From: Anomalospiza imberbis
Taxonomy: Eukaryota > Chordata > Aves > Passeriformes > Viduidae
Assembly (NCBI RefSeq): GCF_031753505.1
Contig: NW_027099794.1
Location: forward strand, 123,001 to 187,000
Length of the DNA: 64,000 nt
Direction of reading: 5' to 3'
The notes under the pieces were generated by a model that was not told where the DNA came from, searched no databases, and worked only from the letters and a program-made list of their open reading frames with translations. Position numbers and translations under genes: made by a program. Positions within the stretch are counted from its first letter, which is position 1, and every line of letters starts with the position of its first letter. Shown in pieces: positions 21,681 through 36,600 of the stretch.

Positions 21681-24600
21681 TTGTCCTTACATTCTTTCAG
21701 ATGCAGCCAGATGGAATCGGTGGCAGAGGGTCCCCCCGAGAAGGTGAGTCACCGTTTGTCTTTGCGGGGGAAGCGAAAATGGTGCCTCTGTGTTACAGCA
21801 TTGTTCTGTGTCTTTATTTTTAGGAACTAAAGGCAGCTCTTAGCAGTCAAGGTAAGTGGGCAAGGTGAGCAGTGACCGGTGGCTGGCAGCAGTTGTTAGT
21901 GCTCAGGTCTCAATTTCTGGTGCAGCTCTTAGCCTCCATTCTTGTCTGTGTGCTCTAGGCGGGCCGCTCGTGTTACGCCGAGACCCCCTCAGCAAGTGGC
22001 CCACAGACCCACTTCGTCGCTCTCGTGGGAATTCGGAGGCAGGACACGGCTCTGTGATGAAGCCTTGATCTCGGTCATTTGAGGGTGTCACCCGGGGAGC
22101 CTTCAGGAGCGGCCGAGGACTTGCTGTGAGTCGGGGAGCTATTGAGGAGGTGCTAGGGTCCGCTCGAGTTTCAGCAATGCCACCTCACCTCGTCTCCTCT
22201 TCACCCAGGCAGACCCTGCCACGAGTTCGTCGGCCTCCGGGCGCGGCCGAAGCGTGGGGCCCGAGGAGCCGGGCGTTCTTAGGGGAACGGTGAGTAGCAG
22301 AATTGTTGCTTACTGGCCGCTGTGCGGCTAAGATCGTGCAGTGATGTTTGGTGTTCTTGCTTGCAGCTCAGCAAAGGGGCCCCAGGTCGGTGACTCAAGG
22401 AAACTGCCAGCGAGCGAGGCGGCCTTCCTTCGCAGCCGACGTGGATTCTCACCCCGGACGTCCGAGAGATAAGTTGGGGGCTAGGAGGCTGAGAGGGGGA
22501 TGAAAGCGAGGCGCTGGGAGGGCTTTCTGAGGCAGCTTTGGAGATGGGGGTGGCCCCTTAGGCCACATAAAGGAAAAGCCTTCCAGTGCTGAAGTGCTCA
22601 GGGCAGAGCAGTGCCGGTGCACGGTGTGTCACTTGTCCGTCGTGCCTTCTGTGTCTTTTGCCTTAGTCCTTTGAGGGGCTTATCAGAAGCCCAGGTGTCC
22701 ATCTTTGCCTCTCTGATCTCATCTGTGTTCCTCGGCCCAGTGCCGATTCCTTCTTTCCTTTGACTCGGGAGCCCGGGCGGGCATCGGCGCAGCATCCGGT
22801 CAGCTGTCTTTTGAGGTCTTGTTCTGAGCTGTTCTCGACAGCTGTGCACTGCAACCATCCGTCCTAGCAGATTAGGACGGGTACCAATGCGAAGATCCGT
22901 AGAGCATTCTGACCCTAGGGTTCTCGGGCATCCGTCTCTGCGTTGCTTGGAATAGGTCATTCAGTTAGCATCTTCTTCCTTCCTGCAGGGTTCCCTGAGC
23001 CTTATAGGCCCGCCATCAGTCTCACCTAGGTACTCTCATTCGGCAGCCTCTGGCTCCCTGAGGGCCTTCTTTTCTCGCCCAGGGTTTTCTCCCCCCGTTG
23101 TGTCCCCTTGTTTGTCTTGTTCTGTGTCACGGGTGTCTGGGTGTTTGGCCTGGAGCTGCTCTGCCCTGCTGCATAGCCTGGTGTAGGTATATAGCGGGGC
23201 ATGTCCCGGGGCCTGGAAATTTTGTAATGTAGGGCGTCTTTGGACTCTAGATGGGATTTGTAGGATGTCTGGAGCTGTGAAGTTCTCCTGCAGTGCCCTG
23301 ATTTTTGTCCTTACATTCTTTCAGATGCAGCCAGATGGAATCGGTGGCAGAGGGTCCCCCCGAGAAGGTGAGTCACCGTTTGTCTTTGCGGGGGAAGCGA
23401 AAATGGTGCCTCTGTGTTACAGCATTGTTCTGTGTCTTTATTTTTAGGAACTAAAGGCAGCTCTTAGCAGTCAAGGTAAGTGGGCAAGGTGAGCAGTGAC
23501 CGGTGGCTGGCAGCAGTTGTTAGTGCTCAGGTCTCAATTTCTGGTGCAGCTCTTAGCCTCCATTCTTGTCTGTGTGCTCTAGGCGGGCCGCTCGTGTTAC
23601 GCCGAGACCCCCTCAGCAAGTGGCCCACAGACCCACTTCGTCGCTCTCGTGGGAATTCGGAGGCAGGACACGGCTCTGTGATGAAGCCTTGATCTCGGTC
23701 ATTTGAGGGTGTCACCCGGGGAGCCTTCAGGAGCGGCCGAGGACTTGCTGTGAGTCGGGGAGCTATTGAGGAGGTGCCAGGGTCCGCTCGAGTTTCAGCA
23801 ATGCCACCTCACCTCGTCTCCTCTTCACCCAGGCAGACCCTGCCACGAGTTCGTCGGCCTCCGGGCGCGGCCGAAGCGTGGGGCCCGAGGAGCCGGGCGT
23901 TCTTAGGGGAACGGTGAGTAGCAGAATTGTTGCTTACTGGCCGCTGTGCGGCTAAGATCGTGCAGTGATGTTTGGTGTTCTTGCTTGCAGCTCAGCAAAG
24001 GGGCCCCAGGTCGGTGACTCAAGGAAACTGCCAGCGGGCGAGGCGGCCTTCCTTCGCAGCCGACGTGGATTCTCACCCCGGACGTCCGAGAGATAAGTCG
24101 GGGGCTAGGAGGCTGAGAGGGGGATGAAAGCGAGGCGCTGGGAGGGCTTTCTGAGGCAGCTTTGGAGATGGGGGTGGCCCCTTAGGCCACATAAAGGAAA
24201 AGCCTCCCAGTGCTGAAGTGCTCAGGGCAGAGCAGTGCCGGTGCACGGTGTGTCACTTGTCCGTCGTGCCTTCTGTGTCTTTTGCCTTAGTCCTTTGAGG
24301 GGCTTATCAGAAGCCCAGGTGTCCATCTTTGCCTCTCTGATCTCATCTGTGTTCCTCGGCCCAGTGCCGATTCCTTCTTTCCTTTGACTCGGGAGCCCGG
24401 GCGGGCATCGGCGCAGCATCCGGTCAGCTGTCTTTTGAGGTCTTGTTCTGAGCTGTTCTCGACAGCTGTGCACTGCAACCATCCGTCCTAGCAGATTAGG
24501 ACGGGTACCAATGCGAAGATCCGTAGAGCATTCTGACCCTAGGGTTCTCGGGCATCCGTCTCTGCGTTGCTTGGAATAGGTCATTCAGTTAGCATCTTCT

Positions 24601-27600
24601 TCCTTCCTGCAGGGTTCCCTGAGCCTTATAGGCCCGCCATCAGTCTCACCTAGGTACTCTCATTCGGCAGCCTCTGGCTCCCTGAGGGCCTTCTTTTCTC
24701 GCCCAGGGTTTTCTCCCCCCGTTGTGTCCCCTTGTTTGTCTTGTTCTGTGTCACGGGTGTCTGGGTGTTTGGCCTGGAGCTGCTCTGCCCTGCTGCATAG
24801 CCTGGTGTAGGTATATAGCGGGGCATGTCCCGGGGCCTGGAAATTTTGTAATGTAGGGCGTCTTTGGACTCTAGATGGGATTTGTAGGATGTCTGGAGCT
24901 GTGAAGTTCTCCTGCAGTGCCCTGATTTTTGTCCTTACATTCTTTCAGATGCAGCCAGATGGAATCGGTGGCAGAGGGTCCCCCCGAGAAGGTGAGTCAC
25001 CGTTTGTCTTTGCGGGGGAAGCGAAAATGGTGCCTCTGTGTTACAGCATTGTTCTGTGTCTTTATTTTTAGGAACTAAAGGCAGCTCTTAGCAGTCAAGG
25101 TAAGTGGGCAAGGTGAGCAGTGACCGGTGGCTGGCAGCAGTTGTTAGTGCTCAGGTCTCAATTTCTGGTGCAGCTCTTAGCCTCCATTCTTGTCTGTGTG
25201 CTCTAGGCGGGCCGCTCGTGTTACGCCGAGACCCCCTCAGCAAGTGGCCCACAGACCCACTTCGTCGCTCTCGTGGGAATTCGGAGGCAGGACACGGCTC
25301 TGTGATGAAGCCTTGATCTCGGTCATTTGAGGGTGTCACCCGGGGAGCCTTCAGGAGCGGCCGAGGACTTGCTGTGAGTCGGGGAGCTATTGAGGAGGTG
25401 CCAGGGTCCGCTCGAGTTTCAGCAATGCCACCTCACCTCGTCTCCTCTTCACCCAGGCAGACCCTGCCACGAGTTCGTCGGCCTCCGGGCGCGGCCGAAG
25501 CGTGGGGCCCGAGGAGCCGGGCGTTCTTAGGGGAACGGTGAGTAGCAGAATTGTTGCTTACTGGCCGCTGTGCGGCTAAGATCGTGCAGTGATGTTTGGT
25601 GTTCTTGCTTGCAGCTCAGCAAAGGGGCCCCAGGTCGGTGACTCAAGGAAACTGCCAGCGGGCGAGGCGGCCTTCCTTCGCAGCCGACGTGGATTCTCAC
25701 CCCGGACGTCCGAGAGATAAGTCGGGGGCTAGGAGGCTGAGAGGGGGATGAAAGCGAGGCGCTGGGAGGGCTTTCTGAGGCAGCTTTGGAGATGGGGGTG
25801 GCCCCTTAGGCCACATAAAGGAAAAGCCTCCCAGTGCTGAAGTGCTCAGGGCAGAGCAGTGCCGGTGCACGGTGTGTCACTTGTCCGTCGTGCCTTCTGT
25901 GTCTTTTGCCTTAGTCCTTTGAGGGGCTTATCAGAAGCCCAGGTGTCCATCTTTGCCTCTCTGATCTCATCTGTGTTCCTCGGCCCAGTGCCGATTCCTT
26001 CTTTCCTTTGACTCGGGAGCCCGGGCGGGCATCGGCGCAGCATCCGGTCAGCTGTCTTTTGAGGTCTTGTTCTGAGCTGTTCTCGACAGCTGTGCACTGC
26101 AACCATCCGTCCTAGCAGATTAGGACGGGTACCAATGCGAAGATCCGTAGAGCATTCTGACCCTAGGGTTCTCGGGCATCCGTCTCTGCGTTGCTTGGAA
26201 TAGGTCATTCAGTTAGCATCTTCTTCCTTCCTGCAGGGTTCCCTGAGCCTTATAGGCCCGCCATCAGTCTCACCTAGGTACTCTCATTCGGCAGCCTCTG
26301 GCTCCCTGAGGGCCTTCTTTTCTCGCCCAGGGTTTTCTCCCCCCGTTGTGTCCCCTTGTTTGTCTTGTTCTGTGTCACGGGTGTCTGGGTGTTTGGCCTG
26401 GAGCTGCTCTGCCCTGCTGCATAGCCTGGTGTAGGTATATAGCGGGGCATGTCCCGGGGCCTGGAAATTTTGTAATGTAGGGCGTCTTTGGACTCTAGAT
26501 GGGATTTGTAGGATGTCTGGAGCTGTGAAGTTCTCCTGCAGTGCCCTGATTTTTGTCCTTACATTCTTTCAGATGCAGCCAGATGGAATCGGTGGCAGAG
26601 GGTCCCCCCGAGAAGGTGAGTCACCGTTTGTCTTTGCGGGGGAAGCGAAAATGGTGCCTCTGTGTTACAGCATTGTTCTGTGTCTTTATTTTTAGGAACT
26701 AAAGGCAGCTCTTAGCAGTCAAGGTAAGTGGGCAAGGTGAGCAGTGACCGGTGGCTGGCAGCAGTTGTTAGTGCTCAGGTCTCAATTTCTGGTGCAGCTC
26801 TTAGCCTCCATTCTTGTCTGTGTGCTCTAGGCGGGCCGCTCGTGTTACGCCGAGACCCCCTCAGCAAGTGGCCCACAGACCCACTTCGTCGCTCTCGTGG
26901 GAATTCGGAGGCAGGACACGGCTCTGTGATGAAGCCTTGATCTCGGTCATTTGAGGGTGTCACCCGGGGAGCCTTCAGGAGCGGCCGAGGACTTGCTGTG
27001 AGTCGGGGAGCTATTGAGGAGGTGCCAGGGTCCGCTCGAGTTTCAGCAATGCCACCTCACCTCGTCTCCTCTTCACCCAGGCAGACCCTGCCACGAGTTC
27101 GTCGGCCTCCGGGCGCGGCCGAAGCGTGGGGCCCGAGGAGCCGGGCGTTCTTAGGGGAACGGTGAGTAGCAGAATTGTTGCTTACTGGCCGCTGTGCGGC
27201 TAAGATCGTGCAGTGATGTTTGGTGTTCTTGCTTGCAGCTCAGCAAAGGGGCCCCAGGTCGGTGACTCAAGGAAACTGCCAGCGGGCGAGGCGGCCTTCC
27301 TTCGCAGCCGACGTGGATTCTCACCCCGGACGTCCGAGAGATAAGTCGGGGGCTAGGAGGCTGAGAGGGGGATGAAAGCGAGGCGCTGGGAGGGCTTTCT
27401 GAGGCAGCTTTGGAGATGGGGGTGGCCCCTTAGGCCACATAAAGGAAAAGCCTCCCAGTGCTGAAGTGCTCAGGGCAGAGCAGTGCCGGTGCACGGTGTG
27501 TCACTTGTCCGTCGTGCCTTCTGTGTCTTTTGCCTTAGTCCTTTGAGGGGCTTATCAGAAGCCCAGGTGTCCATCTTTGCCTCTCTGATCTCATCTGTGT

Positions 27601-30600
27601 TCCTCGGCCCAGTGCCGATTCCTTCTTTCCTTTGACTCGGGAGCCCGGGCGGGCATCGGCGCAGCATCCGGTCAGCTGTCTTTTGAGGTCTTGTTCTGAG
27701 CTGTTCTCGACAGCTGTGCACTGCAACCATCCGTCCTAGCAGATTAGGACGGGTACCAATGCGAAGATCCGTAGAGCATTCTGACCCTAGGGTTCTCGGG
27801 CATCCGTCTCTGCGTTGCTTGGAATAGGTCATTCAGTTAGCATCTTCTTCCTTCCTGCAGGGTTCCCTGAGCCTTATAGGCCCGCCATCAGTCTCACCTA
27901 GGTACTCTCATTCGGCAGCCTCTGGCTCCCTGAGGGCCTTCTTTTCTCGCCCAGGGTTTTCTCCCCCCGTTGTGTCCCCTTGTTTGTCTTGTTCTGTGTC
28001 ACGGGTGTCTGGGTGTTTGGCCTGGAGCTGCTCTGCCCTGCTGCATAGCCTGGTGTAGGTATATAGCGGGGCATGTCCCGGGGCCTGGAAATTTGTAATG
28101 TAGGGCGTCTTTGGACTCTAGATGGGATTTGTAGGATGTCTGGAGCTGTGAAGTTCTCCTGCAGTGCCCTGATTTTTGTCCTTACATTCTTTCAGATGCA
28201 GCCAGATGGAATCGGTGGCAGAGGGTCCCCCCGAGAAGGTGAGTCACCGTTTGTCTTTGCGGGGGAAGCGAAAATGGTGCCTCTGTGTTACAGCATTGTT
28301 CTGTGTCTTTATTTTTAGGAACTAAAGGCAGCTCTTAGCAGTCAAGGTAAGTGGGCAAGGTGAGCAGTGACCGGTGGCTGGCAGCAGTTGTTAGTGCTCA
28401 GGTCTCAATTTCTGGTGCAGCTCTTAGCCTCCATTCTTGTCTGTGTGCTCTAGGCGGGCCGCTCGTGTTACGCCGAGACCCCCTCAGCAAGTGGCCCACA
28501 GACCCACTTCGTCGCTCTCGTGGGAATTCGGAGGCAGGACACGGCTCTGTGATGAAGCCTTGATCTCGGTCATTTGAGGGTGTCACCCGGGGAGCCTTCA
28601 GGAGCGGCCGAGGACTTGCTGTGAGTCGGGGAGCTATTGAGGAGGTGCCAGGGTCCGCTCGAGTTTCAGCAATGCCACCTCACCTCGTCTCCTCTTCACC
28701 CAGGCAGACCCTGCCACGAGTTCGTCGGCCTCCGGGCGCGGCCGAAGCGTGGGGCCCGAGGAGCCGGGCGTTCTTAGGGGAACGGTGAGTAGCAGAATTG
28801 TTGCTTACTGGCCGCTGTGCGGCTAAGATTGTGCAGTGATGTTTGGTGTTCTTGCTTGCAGCTCAGCAAGGGGCCCCAGGTCGGTGACTCAAGGAAACTG
28901 CCAGCGGGCGAGGCGGCCTTTCTTCGCAGCCGACGTGGATTCTCACCCCGGACGTCCGAGAGATAAGTCGGGGGCTAGGAGGCTGAGAGGGGGATGAAAG
29001 CGAGGCGCTGGGAGGGCTTTCTGAGGCAGCTTTGGAGATGGGGGTGGCCCCTTAGGCCACATAAAGGAAAAGCCTCCCAGTGCTGAAGTGCTCAGGGCAG
29101 AGCAGTGCCGGTGCACGGTGTGTCACTTGTCCGTCGTGCCTTCTGTGTCTTTTGCCTTAGTCCTTTGAGGGGCTTATCAGAAGCCCAGGTGTCCATCTTT
29201 GCCTCTCTGATCTCATCTGTGTTCCTCGGCCCAGTGCCGATTCCTTCTTTCCTTTGACTCGGGAGCCCGGGCGGGCATCGGCGCAGCATCCGGTCAGCTG
29301 TCTTTTGAGGTCTTGTTCTGAGCTGTTCTCGACAGCTGTGCACTGCAACCATCCGTCCTAGCAGATTAGGACGGGTACCAATGCGAAGATCCGTAGAGCA
29401 TTCTGACCCTAGGGTTCTCGGGCATCCGTCTCTGCGTTGCTTGGAATAGGTCATTCAGTTAGCATCTTCTTCCTTCCTGCAGGGTTCCCTGAGCCTTATA
29501 GGCCCGCCATCAGTCTCACCTAGGTACTCTCATTCGGCAGCCTCTGGCTCCCTGAGGGCCTTCTTTTCTCGCCCAGGGTTTTCTCCCCCCGTTGTGTCCC
29601 CTTGTTTGTCTTGTTCTGTGTCACGGGTGTCTGGGTGTTTGGCCTGGAGCTGCTCTGCCCTGCTGCATAGCCTGGTGTAGGTATATAGCGGGGCATGTCC
29701 CGGGGCCTGGAAATTTGTAATGTAGGGCGTCTTTGGACTCTAGATGGGATTTGTAGATTGATGCAGGATGTCTGGAGCTGAGAAGTTCTCCTGCAGTGCC
29801 CTGATTTTTGTCCTAACATTCTTTCAGATGCAGCCAGATGGAATCGGTGGCAGAGGGTCCCCCCGAGAAGGTGAGTCACCGTTTGTCTTTGCGGGGGAAG
29901 CGAAAATGGTGCCTCTGTGTTACAGCATTGTTCTGTGTCTTTATTTTTAGGAACTAAAGGCAGCTCTTAGCAGTCAAGGTAAGTGGGCAAGGTGAGCAGT
30001 GACCGGTGGCTGGCAGCAGTTGTTAGTGCTCAGGTCTCAATTTCTGGTGCAGCTCTTAGCCTCCATTCTTGTCTGTGTGCTCTAGGCGGGCCGCTCGTGT
30101 TACGCCGAGACCCCCTCAGCAAGTGGCCCACAGACCCACTTCGTCGCTCTCGTGGGAATTCGGAGGCAGGACACGGCTCTGTGATGAAGCCTTGATCTCG
30201 GTCATTTGAGGGTGTCACCCGGGGAGCCTTCAGGAGCGGCCGAGGACTTGCTGTGAGTCGGGGAGCTATTGAGGAGGTGCCAGGGTCCGCTCGAGTTTCA
30301 GCAATGCCACCTCACCTCGTCTCCTCTTCACCCAGGCAGACCCTGCCACGAGTTCGTCGGCCTCCGGGCGCGGCCGAAGCGTGGGGCCCGAGGAGCCGGG
30401 CGTTCTTAGGGGAACGGTGAGTAGCAGAATTGTTGCTTACTGGCCGCTGTGCGGCTAAGATTGTGCAGTGATGTTTGGTGTTCTTGCTTGCAGCTCAGCA
30501 AGGGGCCCCAGGTCGGTGACTCAAGGAAACTGCCAGCGGGCGAGGCGGCCTTCCTTCGCAGCCGACGTGGATTCTCACCCCGGACGTCCGAGAGATAAGT

Positions 30601-33600
30601 CGGGGGCTAGGAGGCTGAGAGGGGGATGAAAGCGAGGCGCTGGGAGGGCTTTCTGAGGCAGCTTTGGAGATGGGGGTGGCCCCTTAGGCCACATAAAGGA
30701 AAAGCCTCCCAGTGCTGAAGTGCTCAGGGCAGAGCAGTGCCGGTGCACGGTGTGTCACTTGTCCGTCGTGCCTTCTGTGTCTTTTGCCTTAGTCCTTTGA
30801 GGGGCTTATCAGAAGCCCAGGTGTCCATCTTTGCCTCTCTGATCTCATCTGTGTTCCTCGGCCCAGTGCCGATTCCTTCTTTCCTTTGACTCGGGAGCCC
30901 GGGCGGGCATCGGCGCAGCATCCGGTCAGCTGTCTTTTGAGGTCTTGTTCTGAGCTGTTCTCGACAGCTGTGCACTGCAACCATCCGTCCTAGCAGATTA
31001 GGACGGGTACCAATGCGAAGATCCGTAGAGCATTCTGACCCTAGGGTTCTCGGGCATCCGTCTCTGCGTTGCTTGGAATAGGTCATTCAGTTAGCATCTT
31101 CTTCCTTCCTGCAGGGTTCCCTGAGCCTTATAGGCCCGCCATCAGTCTCACCTAGGTACTCTCATTCGGCAGCCTCTGGCTCCCTGAGGGCCTTCTTTTC
31201 TCGCCCAGGGTTTTCTCCCCCCGTTGTGTCCCCTTGTTTGTCTTGTTCTGTGTCACGGGTGTCTGGGTGTTTGGCCTGGAGCTGCTCTGCCCTGCTGCAT
31301 AGCCTGGTGTAGGTATATAGCGGGGCATGTCCCGGGGCCTGGAAATTTGTAATGTAGGGCGTCTTTGGACTCTAGATGGGATTTGTAGGATGTCTGGAGC
31401 TGTGAAGTTCTCCTGCAGTGCCCTGATTTTTGTCCTTACATTCTTTCAGATGCAGCCAGATGGAATCGGTGGCAGAGGGTCCCCCCGAGAAGGTGAGTCA
31501 CCGTTTGTCTTTGCGGGGGAAGCGAAAATGGTGCCTCTGTGTTACAGCATTGTTCTGTGTCTTTATTTTTAGGAACTAAAGGCAGCTCTTAGCAGTCAAG
31601 GTAAGTGGGCAAGGTGAGCAGTGACCGGTGGCTGGCAGCAGTTGTTAGTGCTCAGGTCTCAATTTCTGGTGCAGCTCTTAGCCTCCATTCTTGTCTGTGT
31701 GCTCTAGGCGGGCCGCTCGTGTTACGCCGAGACCCCCTCAGCAAGTGGCCCACAGACCCACTTCGTCGCTCTCGTGGGAATTCGGAGGCAGGACACGGCT
31801 CTGTGATGAAGCCTTGATCTCGGTCATTTGAGGGTGTCACCCGGGGAGCCTTCAGGAGCGGCCGAGGACTTGCTGTGAGTCGGGGAGCTATTGAGGAGGT
31901 GCCAGGGTCCGCTCGAGTTTCAGCAATGCCACCTCACCTCGTCTCCTCTTCACCCAGGCAGACCCTGCCACGAGTTCGTCGGCCTCCGGGCGCGGCCGAA
32001 GCGTGGGGCCCGAGGAGCCGGGCGTTCTTAGGGGAACGGTGAGTAGCAGAATTGTTGCTTACTGGCCGCTGTGCGGCTAAGATCGTGCAGTGATGTTTGG
32101 TGTTCTTGCTTGCAGCTCAGCAAAGGGGCCCCAGGTCGGTGACTCAAGGAAACTGCCAGCGGGCGAGGCGGCCTTCCTTCGCAGCCGACGTGGATTCTCA
32201 CCCCGGACGTCCGAGAGATAAGTCGGGGGCTAGGAGGCTGAGAGGGGGATGAAAGCGAGGCGCTGGGAGGGCTTTCTGAGGCAGCTTTGGAGATGGGGGT
32301 GGCCCCTTAGGCCACATAAAGGAAAAGCCTCCCAGTGCTGAAGTGCTCAGGGCAGAGCAGTGCCGGTGCACGGTGTGTCACTTGTCCGTCGTGCCTTCTG
32401 TGTCTTTTGCCTTAGTCCTTTGAGGGGCTTATCAGAAGCCCAGGTGTCCATCTTTGCCTCTCTGATCTCATCTGTGTTCCTCGGCCCAGTGCCGATTCCT
32501 TCTTTCCTTTGACTCGGGAGCCCGGGCGGGCATCGGCGCAGCATCCGGTCAGCTGTCTTTTGAGGTCTTGTTCTGAGCTGTTCTCGACAGCTGTGCACTG
32601 CAACCATCCGTCCTAGCAGATTAGGACGGGTACCAATGCGAAGATCCGTAGAGCATTCTGACCCTAGGGTTCTCGGGCATCCGTCTCTGCGTTGCTTGGA
32701 ATAGGTCATTCAGTTAGCATCTTCTTCCTTCCTGCAGGGTTCCCTGAGCCTTATAGGCCCGCCATCAGTCTCACCTAGGTACTCTCATTCGGCAGCCTCT
32801 GGCTCCCTGAGGGCCTTCTTTTCTCGCCCAGGGTTTTCTCCCCCCGTTGTGTCCCCTTGTTTGTCTTGTTCTGTGTCACGGGTGTCTGGGTGTTTGGCCT
32901 GGAGCTGCTCTGCCCTGCTGCATAGCCTGGTGTAGGTATATAGCGGGGCATGTCCCGGGGCCTGGAAATTTGTAATGTAGGGCGTCTTTGGACTCTAGAT
33001 GGGATTTGTAGGATGTCTGGAGCTGTGAAGTTCTCCTGCAGTGCCCTGATTTTTGTCCTTACATTCTTTCAGATGCAGCCAGATGGAATCGGTGGCAGAG
33101 GGTCCCCCCGAGAAGGTGAGTCACCGTTTGTCTTTGCGGGGGAAGCGAAAATGGTGCCTCTGTGTTACAGCATTGTTCTGTGTCTTTATTTTTAGGAACT
33201 AAAGGCAGCTCTTAGCAGTCAAGGTAAGTGGGCAAGGTGAGCAGTGACCGGTGGCTGGCAGCAGTTGTTAGTGCTCAGGTCTCAATTTCTGGTGCAGCTC
33301 TTAGCCTCCATTCTTGTCTGTGTGCTCTAGGCGGGCCGCTCGTGTTACGCCGAGACCCCCTCAGCAAGTGGCCCACAGACCCACTTCGTCGCTCTCGTGG
33401 GAATTCGGAGGCAGGACACGGCTCTGTGATGAAGCCTTGATCTCGGTCATTTGAGGGTGTCACCCGGGGAGCCTTCAGGAGCGGCCGAGGACTTGCTGTG
33501 AGTCGGGGAGCTATTGAGGAGGTGCCAGGGTCCGCTCGAGTTTCAGCAATGCCACCTCACCTCGTCTCCTCTTCACCCAGGCAGACCCTGCCACGAGTTC

Positions 33601-36600
33601 GTCGGCCTCCGGGCGCGGCCGAAGCGTGGGGCCCGAGGAGCCGGGCGTTCTTAGGGGAACGGTGAGTAGCAGAATTGTTGCTTACTGGCCGCTGTGCGGC
33701 TAAGATTGTGCAGTGATGTTTGGTGTTCTTGCTTGCAGCTCAGCAAGGGGCCCCAGGTCGGTGACTCAAGGAAACTGCCAGCGGGCGAGGCGGCCTTTCT
33801 TCGCAGCCGACGTGGATTCTCACCCCGGACGTCCGAGAGATAAGTCGGGGGCTAGGAGGCTGAGAGGGGGATGAAAGCGAGGCGCTGGGAGGGCTTTCTG
33901 AGGCAGCTTTGGAGATGGGGGTGGCCCCTTAGGCCACATAAAGGAAAAGCCTCCCAGTGCTGAAGTGCTCAGGGCAGAGCAGTGCCGGTGCACGGTGTGT
34001 CACTTGTCCGTCGTGCCTTCTGTGTCTTTTGCCTTAGTCCTTTGAGGGGCTTATCAGAAGCCCAGGTGTCCATCTTTGCCTCTCTGATCTCATCTGTGTT
34101 CCTCGGCCCAGTGCCGATTCCTTCTTTCCTTTGACTCGGGAGCCCGGGCGGGCATCGGCGCAGCATCCGGTCAGCTGTCTTTTGAGGTCTTGTTCTGAGC
34201 TGTTCTCGACAGCTGTGCACTGCAACCATCCGTCCTAGCAGATTAGGACGGGTACCAATGCGAAGATCCGTAGAGCATTCTGACCCTAGGGTTCTCGGGC
34301 ATCCGTCTCTGCGTTGCTTGGAATAGGTCATTCAGTTAGCATCTTCTTCCTTCCTGCAGGGTTCCCTGAGCCTTATAGGCCCGCCATCAGTCTCACCTAG
34401 GTACTCTCATTCGGCAGCCTCTGGCTCCCTGAGGGCCTTCTTTTCTCGCCCAGGGTTTTCTCCCCCCGTTGTGTCCCCTTGTTTGTCTTGTTCTGTGTCA
34501 CGGGTGTCTGGGTGTTTGGCCTGGAGCTGCTCTGCCCTGCTGCATAGCCTGGTGTAGGTATATAGCGGGGCATGTCCCGGGGCCTGGAAATTTGTAATGT
34601 AGGGCGTCTTTGGACTCTAGATGGGATTTGTAGGATGTCTGGAGCTGTGAAGTTCTCCTGCAGTGCCCTGATTTTTGTCCTTACATTCTTTCAGATGCAG
34701 CCAGATGGAATCGGTGGCAGAGGGTCCCCCCGAGAAGGTGAGTCACCGTTTGTCTTTGCGGGGGAAGCGAAAATGGTGCCTCTGTGTTACAGCATTGTTC
34801 TGTGTCTTTATTTTTAGGAACTAAAGGCAGCTCTTAGCAGTCAAGGTAAGTGGGCAAGGTGAGCAGTGACCGGTGGCTGGCAGCAGTTGTTAGTGCTCAG
34901 GTCTCAATTTCTGGTGTAGCTCTTAGCCTCCATTCTTGTCTGTGTGCTCTAGGCGGGCCGCTCGTGTTACGCCGAGACCCCCTCAGCAAGTGGCCCACAG
35001 ACCCACTTCGTCGCTCTCGTGGGAATTCGGAGGCAGGACACGGCTCTGTGATGAAGCCTTGATCTCGGTCATTTGAGGGTGTCACCCGGGGAGCCTTCAG
35101 GAGCGGCCGAGGACTTGCTGTGAGTCGGGGAGCTATTGAGGAGGTGCCAGGGTCCGCTCGAGTTTCAGCAATGCCACCTCACCTCGTCTCCTCTTCACCC
35201 AGGCAGACCCTGCCACGAGTTCGTCGGCCTCCGGGCGCGGCCGAAGCGTGGGGCCCGAGGAGCCGGGCGTTCTTAGGGGAACGGTGAGTAGCAGAATTGT
35301 TGCTTACTGGCCGCTGTGCGGCTAAGATCGTGCAGTGATGTTTGGTGTTCTTGCTTGCAGCTCAGCAAAGGGGCCCCAGGTCGGTGACTCAAGGAAACTG
35401 CCAGCGAGCGAGGCGGCCTTCCTTCGCAGCCGACGTGGATTCTCACCCCGGACGTCCGAGAGATAAGTCGGGGGCTAGGAGGCTGAGAGGGGGATGAAAG
35501 CGAGGCGCTGGGAGGGCTTTCTGAGGCAGCTTTGGAGATGGGGGTGGCCCCTTAGGCCACATAAAGGAAAAGCCTCCCAGTGCTGAAGTGCTCAGGGCAG
35601 AGCAGTGCCGGTGCACGGTGTGTCACTTGTCCGTCGTGCCTTCTGTGTCTTTTGCCTTAGTCCTTTGAGGGGCTTATCAGAAGCCCAGGTGTCCATCTTT
35701 GCCTCTCTGATCTCATCTGTGTTCCTCGGCCCAGTGCCGATTCCTTCTTTCCTTTGACTCGGGAGCCCGGGCGGGCATCGGCGCAGCATCCGGTCAGCTG
35801 TCTTTTGAGGTCTTGTTCTGAGCTGTTCTCGACAGCTGTGCACTGCAACCATCCGTCCTAGCAGATTAGGACGGGTACCAATGCGAAGATCCGTAGAGCA
35901 TTCTGACCCTAGGGTTCTCGGGCATCCGTCTCTGCGTTGCTTGGAATAGGTCATTCAGTTAGCATCTTCTTCCTTCCTGCAGGGTTCCCTGAGCCTTATA
36001 GGCCCGCCATCAGTCTCACCTAGGTACTCTCATTCGGCAGCCTCTGGCTCCCTGAGGGCCTTCTTTTCTCGCCCAGGGTTTTCTCCCCCCGTTGTGTCCC
36101 CTTGTTTGTCTTGTTCTGTGTCACGGGTGTCTGGGTGTTTGGCCTGGAGCTGCTCTGCCCTGCTGCATAGCCTGGTGTAGGTATATAGCGGGGCATGTCC
36201 CGGGGCCTGGAAATTTGTAATGTAGGGCGTCTTTGGACTCTAGATGGGATTTGTAGGATGTCTGGAGCTGTGAAGTTCTCCTGCAGTGCCCTGATTTTTG
36301 TCCTTACATTCTTTCAGATGCAGCCAGATGGAATCGGTGGCAGAGGGTCCCCCCGAGAAGGTGAGTCACCGTTTGTCTTTGCGGGGGAAGCGAAAATGGT
36401 GCCTCTGTGTTACAGCATTGTTCTGTGTCTTTATTTTTAGGAACTAAAGGCAGCTCTTAGCAGTCAAGGTAAGTGGGCAAGGTGAGCAGTGACCGGTGGC
36501 TGGCAGCAGTTGTTAGTGCTCAGGTCTCAATTTCTGGTGCAGCTCTTAGCCTCCATTCTTGTCTGTGTGCTCTAGGCGGGCCGCTCGTGTTACGCCGAGA